In this document: positions 55,672 to 64,000 of the stretch, piece by piece
How positions within the stretch are numbered: the first letter of the stretch is position 1
How the letters are laid out: each line of letters begins with the position of its first letter
DNA from: Strobilurus pachycystidiatus
Taxonomy: Eukaryota > Basidiomycota > Agaricomycetes > Agaricales > Physalacriaceae
Reading direction: 5' to 3'
Assembly: GCA_019915135.1 (NCBI GenBank)
Contig: JAHLMK010000010.1
Location: 620,001-684,000, forward strand
Length of the DNA stretch: 64,000 bases
Translations under genes and position numbers: made by a program
Notes under the pieces: generated by a model
Told to the model about the DNA's origin: nothing
Seen by the model: only the letters and a program-made list of their open reading frames with translations
The model's database searches: none

Positions 55672-57269
55672 TTAAGTTAAAGTGTCATCATTCAGCAGAG
55701 ATATCAGTCGTACTACAGCCTCGCAATACACATTGATACCCCAGTTACCATCATCGCGTGTAAAATCAAAGCCACTGAGCTTAGTGCGCGCCTCCTCAAT
55801 GTCCTCGTCGCGGTTGAGTGAAGTTGGACCATCATCCTCCCGAGGTTGTATATCAATCCCTGCATCGTCTCCACCATCCACGCCATAGTATCCATCAACG
55901 CAAGATATATCGTCGCCCACATCACCCGTCCAGACGCCCTTGAGCATGAGGTCCGTGCGGCTCAACTCGTACATGGCAACCGGCGTTCGGTTCCTTGCAG
56001 TCCGAATCTGATGATGGTTCCATGCGTCCTTGGCCTGGTTGAGGGCTTCTTGAATACGCGGCTGAAAGACTAGGAAGAGACATATGCAATGAATGTGGTT
56101 TTCCTTGTACCATAGCTCGTTCCATTCCAGATATAGGAAGACCTGTCGGAAGGCCTCGAGCGCATCCTTCTGCATGTCCACCCAGATACGTTCGATTCGA
56201 ACATTGTGAAGAGATCTATATGCTAGTCAACACGGAAAGGTTTTGGAAAGGAAATGAAGACTTGCTGCCCCCGTAAATAGGACCGATGTGCCTCGCCCCA
56301 GTGAAAGATCATGGCCGCCTCTATGCCGTTATTTTCTTTCCCATAATCGCCGCGAACACGACTCGGCCAGCCAAGCATGTCGACTCCGGCCAAGAAACAC
56401 TGAGTGACCGTATTTGCGCGCTTGTTCGATTGACATTCCATGTAGACAATGAGGCGGGAATGACCATCTATACAGCCATGAACCCAGAATCCCCAGAACT
56501 TGAGTTTTTCATGGCCGTCCTGATGCCAGAGCGCGTTTGAGCCTCGAACCTTGTAGACTCTGCGTTTGGTCGTCCTGTGCCATCTATCGGAAAGGTGAAT
56601 AAACACTCAAAGTAGATATCAAGCGACGCACCTGGTGAGGACTCCCAGAACGTCTACCCTTTTCAAGCTTTCCTGGACGCGTTTCCGAGGAAGGTGGATG
56701 TTCAGGGACTGGAGATGTCCACGTAGTATGCCAGACCCAGTAAAGGGATGCTGAAGAGAGAATTGGGCGACAATCTCATCCAAATCGTCGTTGCTGATGA
56801 CAGTGAATTCCCGAAGCTCTCCTTCCAGTCCATGGCGGCGGATATGCGAGAACAGTGTCTTGCGATCAATCCCGTATGTCTTGGCAATATCGCCCCAGGT
56901 GTTGCCAAGATCATGCAGAAGACAGATGCGTTCCATATCCAGGGCATATGCTGGACGTCCAGGCCGGCCTGTATGGTGGCGAGGGAGCTGACTGGAAACA
57001 GATGGTGGGGGATGGTCCAAGAAGTCCTGAAGGTCCTGGAGATGAGCGTCAATGCTCGCCACAATATTTTTGACATCCTCTGCGGCCAGATTATCGTCTT
57101 CCAGTGATAGAGCAACTCGGCGTATGGCCTCAAGTTGATATGAGATACGCTCTACAGCGCCTACATCGGCATTGGGAAAGGAGGTAATGATGAAGACTGC
57201 GTCGCTGAGAACTTTGTGACAATGATGTAGGAATTGGGCAGTGTGGTCGCGTTCATTGTCTGATTCCAT
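55672..57269 (-). CDS. DDE integrase-core (rve-like) transposase of agaricomycete type
   Basis: Three exons from the ATG at 57269: about 57269-56634, about 56587-56266 and 56215-55672. The N-terminus is helical. A helix-turn-helix stretch follows (CLLHDLGNTWGDIAKTYG, RKTLFSHIRRHG), then the core: D in WHQDGHEKL, D in VRGDYGKEN and E in HNVRIERIWVD, so the catalytic triad is present. LEALNQAKDAWNHHQIRT-like and TPVAMYEL segments after the last Glu are typical. The second intron (56265-56216) uses a GC donor (GCAAGT) and an AG acceptor. The tail is acidic. The family is widespread in mushroom genomes as single genes, probably of transposon origin. I see no terminal repeats right around it, so it may be domesticated or have lost its ends. 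Confidence 0.75.
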
Positions 57270-57522
57270 GGTGGCGTGAAAGGAAGATGAAAATCACGTC
57301 ATGTTTAATTACGCATATACGTCCGCATCGTAGTGTACGTATAAAAAATTAGACAAGTAATCTACATTGAGACTGAGTAATATTGTAACCTCAGACTGTC
57401 TTTGGTTTTGGTGGATCAGACAGATTGACACAAATGATACTAGCAGCCAATTCATTACATATTTGCTCCCATAGATCTCCGTTGCCAACAATATGATGGG
57501 TATTACAGTCAGGATAGTAAGC

Positions 57523-60217
57523 CTAAGGAATTGTTAGCCAGGTCCGGTCGTTCAAGAGAATTCCTACCAAATGAGCAGCGCGGAACTGCACTTTCCGAGA
57601 CTTGTCAGGTGTTGTACCCTGCCAGAAGCTCTGACGCGTCGTGAACAGGGGATGGCCAAAGTCGCGATGAAGAAACTTGATGAGATTATCCCAAGTGAAG
57701 ACGGTCTCTGGAAACTGAAGCGCGCGAAAGAGTTTCCCTTCGAGCGTGTTCAGGGCAGGGCCACTGGTATCCCAAAGAGGTTCTTTATTCTTATCTTCGG
57801 GTGCAGCCCGTTTCGGTCGTGGTCGTGGTCGTTCCGGTTGTGGTTCTTCGGATGGTAAACGTTCCGATTGGGGTTCTTCCGAGGGGAAACCAAAGTCACG
57901 CCTTGTAAAGGTATCTGCAAACTGTTCAAGACATAGCCTATGATCATATGAAAAACTGAGCTTACTGGGTATGACCAACTCAAGGAACCATTCGTCATCC
58001 TGTCCGTTAGGACATGGGTCCAAATCTAGAACACGAATGAGAACATGCTAACATTGGGGAATTGGACGTACAGGTATCTCTCTGGCGACAACCGGCAGAG
58101 GGTTCCTCGTTTCCTGTTGTTTCGTTGATAGTCGCCTCGACTACATGGATAGGACGAGATTGCCTGTAACACTTTGGAAGCTAGAGGAACTGTCGGTATA
58201 TATAGGCGCGTGTAAACTGAGTCTGACCTTGAGAAAATTGAACAGCTTCCACGCGATAGCTTTGCAAAAACGGCCCAGAACTCCGGTCAGGTCATGATAG
58301 TGTGTCCCGACCGGCGCATCCAATAGGTGATGACGAAGAATGTGCATCAATAGTCCCAAGCCAAAGCAGCCCGTGTCGAGCGTTGTTACGAACATGAGCG
58401 CCGGATTACTGCAATGACCTGCAAACTGCTCGAGATGTTCGCTAAGGTCCTCCACCGTGGTGGTTTCGTCCTTTAACAACTCGGATAAGAGGTTGAGGCC
58501 ATTATGAAAGACCAAATCCCGGGGTGCTCGCCTCTTCAGAAAGAGTCAGAGTAGTATAGAAGAAGAGATATAAGACCATACCGTGTAGGTTCGAAGATCT
58601 GGCTGGTTGAATTCGATTACAGCAGCTAGCTGGCGGAACCCACTGAGAGGATACCAGAACTGGACGGGCACCTGGCGCTGGAAGTACGTGATAAGTGTTT
58701 CCAGATTAGCCGCAATAAGAGCTAGTGATTCCAAGTGCGTCTGTAACTCAGCCAAAGACACCTTGGACATCCCAGTTATACCGGAGATGAGAATGGTAAG
58801 ACTAGCCATGTCACGCGCAGCTTTGACTGCGGCCCCAAAGTTTTTACTCCCAAGGTGGAAGATATCGATGAACGGACGGTTGTCCTCCACTGGATGATTG
58901 AGAGCGCAACAGATACTGTAGGCAACAGTATTGAAAGGCTCAAATACTGTGAGGTGTGTCTTGTCCGTTAGTAGGAGCTCAGTGGCGAAGTGAGGATTGT
59001 TCTTGACAGAAGCCGAGTTCTTGACCATCAAAGTCGTATTGGCCGCTTGCCCAATGAGAACCTCGAACTTTGCGTAATGATACGAGGAGGAGGTTGACGA
59101 CTATGCTTCCATGTCAAGAGATGAGTCTGATATCTGATCAAAGGCGTACCCATTTCCCACTCGCACCGTAACTGCTGTCGCCAAACCGTTGACCACCAAT
59201 ATGTGGACTGTACATGTTCAACATCGCTCGTTCAAGGGACCCAAATTCAGGAGGCATTTTCAGAATCTGTGGACGGTATGAGAGATTTGAACAACCAGGT
59301 GGAACTCGAGGTACCTTGGATGGAGAGGGGCGCTTGGTCTTACACGCGTCTGGATCCACAGGTTGAGGAGAAGCTGGACGATGTGATGCCTGCATAGGTG
59401 GGGGCGATGGCGAGTCATCTCGTTCGCTAGGGTCACTATCAAAGAGAGCATCGTCCTCGTCAATGACACATGTGGTTGGGCGGGCTTTCTTGACTGGTGG
59501 AGGTGACGGGGAAGGGGAGCGCTTGCGCTTGCGCTAGTAGAACTGTAAGTGAAGATCTTGGGACCTTAGAATAAACTGTACCTTTCTTGACGACGACGAT
59601 GCCGCCTGCTCTGGTTGAGCTTTCTCCCGTTGCTCTGTTGGATCCGTGAAGGGCAGATCTTCATACTCCTCAGGCAGGACTATATAGAGGCAGAACGACA
59701 TCTGGCTATTCATGCCCGACGGTTGGGCTTTTCGTGCATTGCTAGTTGAAAGAGGTATCAGCATATGATGAACGTGATTTGCACAACACGACTCACTTTT
59801 TCAGATGACCAAAACTGGCTCTGCCCAAGTAGACTGATTCGGTGACACCTATTCTGCTGCGGGCACCAGGTTTCTCCCGACGGAGAATCTCACAAATCTC
59901 AAATGTGTCAAAGGAAAAGTCCTCACGAACATTGTCCAGTCTTCGGAGCGGCTTAATATGTGCAAAGGCGGTGGAGATGGCATCTTTGGTCTCGTAATTG
60001 GAACCGGGATCGTGGAGAGATATGTCGCGAGCATAACGTGCGTCGGACAGCTTCTGGTACAGAGCCTCATTCGGGCGAATGGCAGTTCCTTGGTGAACGC
60101 GTTTCGTCCAGGGGAGCAGGATGCACGAGCCCTTGTAGGCTTTCACCTCTTTTTTCTTCCGTCCTCGGGGCGCAGCATGCCCGGTGTGATCCTCTAAGCT
60201 ATCCTGGACCTTCTAGA
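57523..60217 (-). pseudogene. Large unrecognised gene, 5' end missing next to an LTR
   Basis: A chain of minus-strand exons reads coherently from about 60217 to 57523. It has a basic first segment (GRKKKEVKAYKGSCILLPW), a Ser/Pro-rich nuclear-type stretch (RKRKRSPSPSPPPVKKARP, about 59480), a helical globular part (59031-58560, LLLTDKTHLTVFEPFNTVAY), a further helical part (58515-58150) and a C-terminal part with RPRPRPKRAAPEDK and FLHRDFGHPLF. The most 5' exon opens right after a stop at about 60217, 45 bases from the inverted LTR at 60263, with no ATG. The start exons seem lost or displaced by that insertion. No known domain was recognised. Confidence 0.45.
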
Positions 60218-60262
60218 GGTCCAAACATAAGTACAAGTGCAGTTAGCGTCAGAAAAGCTCGC

Positions 60263-61807
60263 TGATGTGCAAGTTCGGAATAGACCTCTGAAAAAGAAGC
60301 TATCGTCTAACCACACTATCAATCCTTATCACAACTAACACTCCTTGTAAGGGAGCTGGGGTGCACAAAGGTTCGAGAGAACAAGGTGCTTTTGGGTAAT
60401 GGAGAAATAGAGATGTATTCCGAATGCTGTAGTTAAACTACGAGTTGTTTTTGGGGGTGTAGGGATTCTGATCGAAATGACACAAGAAAACCTTGAAGTC
60501 GTAGGCCGAACCTCTTGACGTATGAAGACCTTAAACAGCGCGAGGCAATGTAGCTTCTACCTATCAAGTGCTCTGGTGTACAAGGACTTTGTCTTGGAAT
60601 CGTCAGGCCACTACCGCAGGTTTTACGCCACTGGACTGCTAACGATAAGGACTCCTTCTTGCACTTAAACCAAACTTCTAGTGTCTTGCACCGGGACCAA
60701 AGGTTCCGAAAGGTGTCTCAGACGTTGACAACACTCGTTCAAACTCGACTTATTCCTCAAAGGGAAGTACTTCACGAAAGAGCGTGAGTGCAGGGCAGAA
60801 CCACTTGCAAACCGGCCTTCTTGCGAATACAAGGTTCTAACACCAAGTAGATTCGTTGGTACTTGACTTGGTACGTCGGAATAAGGTTCTTTCGAGTCTT
60901 TCAAGGAGTTTGGCAACACCTGATGTCTTTAAATCTTGGAAAGGTCTTTGGGGTCTTTGTGTACTTTGCGGAAATGAGTCGAAACTCGAGATAGATTCAC
61001 TACAATGGCTGCGTCTGACTAGCGGCTACTGGAGGGGGCTCTAAGCTACCGAAATATGGGTCCTTTGGGCCCTTTTATACTACTGGTGGGTTCCTACTGA
61101 GTAAGCATCTATTCTAGGATCGGATACATCGGACTTTCGAGTCATACAAGTGCTGGATTCTTATTGGCTATCCCTGGTCGAAACAACTGCGGACAGGCCG
61201 CTTGGTCCTTTAGCCATATACGCCACCTTGGCGGTATGGTACAATCCTTGTGCCCAGGAGATCAAGGTCCAATAAGGACTTCGATCCTTAGGTATCTTTA
61301 TGTTGCAAGGTCCTACGGACACCTGCTTTCTTGTGGATAGGTTGGATGGAGATCGTTAAGAACGTCCTTTCGAGCGCAGACACTACAGGGGAGTGCTTTC
61401 TTAAAGTGGTAATACACCCTGCTTTCGGGGTGGTCCTTGATCGTGGATCATGATCGATCGGCATAGCGGAAGGCGTCGGTTCGGAGTCCTTGACAGCTCC
61501 GAAGATTGTTTCCCCAAAAGGGTTGTGACGTCCTTGAACTATTTCGGGACCTTCCAGGTCTTTGGGTTGAGGTGCGCAGGTCTTGGGTCGCTCAAACTGA
61601 ACCGCCTGGAGACCTTTGGACCCTCCTTGGGTGCGAATGGTTATAGCACATCGTCTGTAGTACAAGGTACACGCAAAGGTACGGGATCTTGAAAGGGATC
61701 CAACGCGCGGATAAGGATATTCGGATGAAGGTGATCGAAGGTTTCGATCGCGCCTGTCCTAAAGGACTTGTTAAGGCGCCTGGACCTTGTCCTGGAGGCT
61801 TGCCCGC
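60263..61807 (-). mobile_element. LTR of sister giant-element family, inverted, lacking its first 124 bp
   Basis: The reverse complement of 61932-63477 at very high identity. The left edge is TGATGTGCAAG (the CA end of the LTR on the minus strand). The right side stops at GCTTGCCCGC and meets the TG start of the next LTR at 61808. No primer-binding site lies left of 60263, so this is a solo or 3' LTR. The missing 124 bp would be expected at the far end of the element that starts at 61808 if that element inserted here. Confidence 0.85.
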
Positions 61808-63477
61808 TGATACGCAGGGTACTATTCCAGTACTAGAAACGGGGAATTTTGCGATTCCTGAACAGCCCAAAGACCTTAGGAACCTCCAGTCAAGTACTTA
61901 GGATAGAGCACGCAGGAGTTACTGCCTTGACGCGGGCAAGCCTCCAGGACAAGGTCCAGGCGCCTTAACAAGTCCTTTAGGACAGGCGCGATCGAAACCT
62001 TCGATCACCTTCATCCGAATATCCTTATCCGCGCGTTGGATCCCTTTCAAGATCCCGTACCTTTGCGTGTACCTTGTACTACAGACGATGTGCTATAACC
62101 ATTCGCACCCAAGGAGGGTCCAAAGGTCTCCAGGCGGTTCAGTTTGAGCGACCCAAGACCTGCGCACCTCAACCCAAAGACCTGGAAGGTCCCGAAATAG
62201 TTCAAGGACGTCACAACCCTTTTGGGGAAACAATCTTCGGAGCTGTCAAGGACTCCGAACCGACGCCTTCCGCTATGCCGATCGATCATGATCCACGATC
62301 AAGGACCACCCCGAAAGCAGGGTGTATTACCACTTTAAGAAAGCACTCCCCCGTAGTGTCTGCGCTCGAAAGGACGTTCTTAACGATCTCCATCCAACCT
62401 ATTCACAAGAAAGCAGGTGTCCGTAGGACCTTGCAACATAAAGATACCTAAGGATCGAAGTCCTTATCGGACCTTGATCTCCTGGGCACAAGGATTGTAC
62501 CATACCGCCAAGGTGGCGTATATGGCTAAAGGACCAAGCGGCCTGTCCGCAGTTGTTTCGACCAGGGATAGCCAATAAGAATCCAGCTCTTGTATGACTC
62601 GAAAGTCCGATGTATCCGATCCTAGAATAGATGCTTACTCAGTAGGAACCCACCAGTAGTATAAAAGGGCCCAAAGGACCCATATTTCGGTAGCTTAGAG
62701 CCCCTCCAGTAGCCGCTAGTCAGACGCAGCCGTTGTAGTGAATCTATCTCGAGTTTCGACTCATTTCTGCAAAGTACCCAAAGACCCCAAAGACCTTTCC
62801 AAGATTTAAAGACATCAGGTGTTGCCAAACTCCTTGAAAGACTCAAAAGAACCTTATTCCGACGTACCAAGTCGAGTACCAACGAATCTACTTGGTGTTA
62901 GAACCTTGTATTCGCAAGAAGGCCGGTTTGCAAGTGGTTCTGCCCTGCACTCACGCTCTTTCGTGAAGTACTTTTCCTTTGAGGAATAAGTTGAGTTTGA
63001 ACGAGTGTTGTCAACGTCTGAGACACCTTTCGGAACCTTTGGTCCCGGTGCAAGACACTAGAAGTTTGGTTTAAGTGCAAGAAGGAGTCCTTATCGTTAG
63101 CAGTCCAGTGGCGTAAAACCTGCGGTAGCGGCCTGACGATTCCAAGACAAAGTCCTTGTACACCAGAGCACTTGATAGGTAGAAGCTACATTGCCTCGCG
63201 CTGTTTAAGGTCTTCATACGTCAAGAGGTTCGGCCTACGACTTCAAGGTTTTCTTGTGTCATTTCGATCAGAATCCCTACACCCCCAAAAACAACTCGTA
63301 GTTTAACTACAGCGATTCGGAATACATCTCTATTTCTCCATTACCCAAAAGCACCTTGTTCTCTCGAACCTTTGTGCACCCCATCTCCCTTACAAGGAGT
63401 GTTAGTTGTGATAAGGATTGATAGTGTGGTTAGACGATAGCTTCTTTTTCAGAGGTCTATTCCGAACTTGCACATCA
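61808..63477 (+). mobile_element. 5' LTR of a second giant element (1670 bp)
   Basis: It starts TGATACGCAGGG, ends TTGCACATCA, and is followed directly by the primer-binding site and the Gag N-terminus, so it is a 5' LTR of an element running out of the window to the right. TATAAAAGGG near 62660 is the promoter. It is almost identical to the solo LTR at 7643-9319. Confidence 0.9.
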
Positions 63478-64000
63478 TATTTTGGAGCCCACCGCGAGGG
63501 GGTGTAAATTTTGATTTCGAAAGAGACTTCTAAGTCGACCTTGAGATTGGAATCTCCATAAACAAAAGACACTGGCTGCAAGGAACTCTGGTCGTTACAC
63601 CAACAGCCAGAACCGCGCAAATCCACAACCACCAAAAGGAGACCCAGTTATTGCCGGATCTTCGAATCCAGCAACCTCTGGTATCACTAGTCGCCTAAGA
63701 AGCAATCGCCCAATCGCCGGCTCACTTTACAACGGTTTACCTAGTGAAGTAGCTCAAGCACAGCGACGCTTTGCAGACCCGACTACTCCCAAGAACCAAA
63801 AGAAGAAACGTACGCAAGTACCCCCTTCAACACCTACTGCCTCTAGGATCAGATCTTCTTCAGATCCTGAATCACCTTCGAGAACTCCAACCAGTACCCG
63901 AAGACATTCGGACTCTAGAACTTCGCCTAGTCCCGCATTTGTGACACCTTTCGGAAGTCCTTTGACTGACCTTGAAGACCCCGAAAGTCCAGAACCTATT
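63478..64000 (+). mobile_element. Primer-binding site and Gag N-terminus of second giant element (partial)
   Basis: TGGAGCCCACCGCGAGGGGG at 63483 is the likely primer-binding site. An open frame from about 63545 encodes a Ser/Thr/Pro-rich Gag N-terminus homologous to that of the element at 1-19218 (shared ANPQPPKGDPVIAGSS-like, AQRR, SRTPTS, TPFGSPLTDLED). There is no ATG in frame before the homologous part; a CTG precedes it in both copies. It is cut by the window end. Confidence 0.75.

Noticed and set aside
1..64000. CRISPR arrays, bacterial operons, ribosome-binding sites
   Set aside because: The gene structure is clearly eukaryotic with spliceosomal introns. No array of regularly spaced identical repeats was seen; clustered short repeats are inside MITEs.

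Overview
The window looks like a repeat-rich region of an agaricomycete (mushroom-forming basidiomycete) nuclear genome. Evidence: genes with many short (about 45-60 nt) GT-AG introns, two proteins with the basidiomycete-expanded DUF6535 architecture, a DUF6698-like gene, an F-box gene, a fungal YAT-type amino acid permease, and Ty3/gypsy elements of lineages common in Agaricomycetes. I cannot name the species. REGION 1 (1-19218): an unusually large LTR retrotransposon read on the minus strand. Its 5' LTR is 17515-19218 and its 3' LTR ends at 697 (the rest is outside the window). The two LTRs are nearly identical where both are visible, and a primer-binding site and a polypurine tract sit exactly at the inner LTR edges. 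Gag and pol occupy about 17450-9846. Between pol and the 3' LTR lie three further genes that look like cargo: one on the element's own strand (9351-5628, cysteine-containing, acidic/basic low-complexity linker) and two on the opposite strand (895-2851 and 3305-4420), each with its own TATA box and short introns. Nested in this element are two hAT-type MITEs, a Tc1/mariner-type MITE, a Harbinger-type MITE and a 1.68-kb solo LTR of a sister family, each with its diagnostic target-site duplication. When these are skipped, the reading frames of gag and of two of the cargo genes close up again. REGION 2 (19219-26453): transposon debris. It holds an LTR fragment, a dead chromovirus (RT to chromodomain) broken by a hAT MITE and by a 1.56-kb solo LTR, the chromovirus 3' LTR, a transposase-like remnant and a short solo LTR. 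REGION 3 (26800-60217): host-type genes, some broken. These are a DUF6698-like pseudogene, a Ser/Pro-rich three-exon gene, an AT-rich DUF6535 gene flanked by diverged direct repeats, a 63-residue homeodomain-like gene, a second GC-normal DUF6535 gene, an amino acid permease, an F-box gene, a 3-ketosphinganine-reductase-like SDR with altered catalytic residues, a multi-spanning membrane protein, a secreted epoxide-hydrolase-like enzyme, a DDE integrase-core gene with an intact triad and a GC-AG intron, and a large unrecognised gene that loses its 5' end next to an LTR. REGION 4 (60263-64000): a large inverted pair of LTRs of the sister family (arms about 1.55 kb, 124-bp spacer). The right-hand one is the 5' LTR of a second giant element, whose primer-binding site and gag N-terminus run off the window. 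Recurrent CpG-to-TpG/CpA changes (three CGA-to-TGA-type stops, two catalytic Asp-to-Asn changes) suggest methylation-driven decay of repeats.
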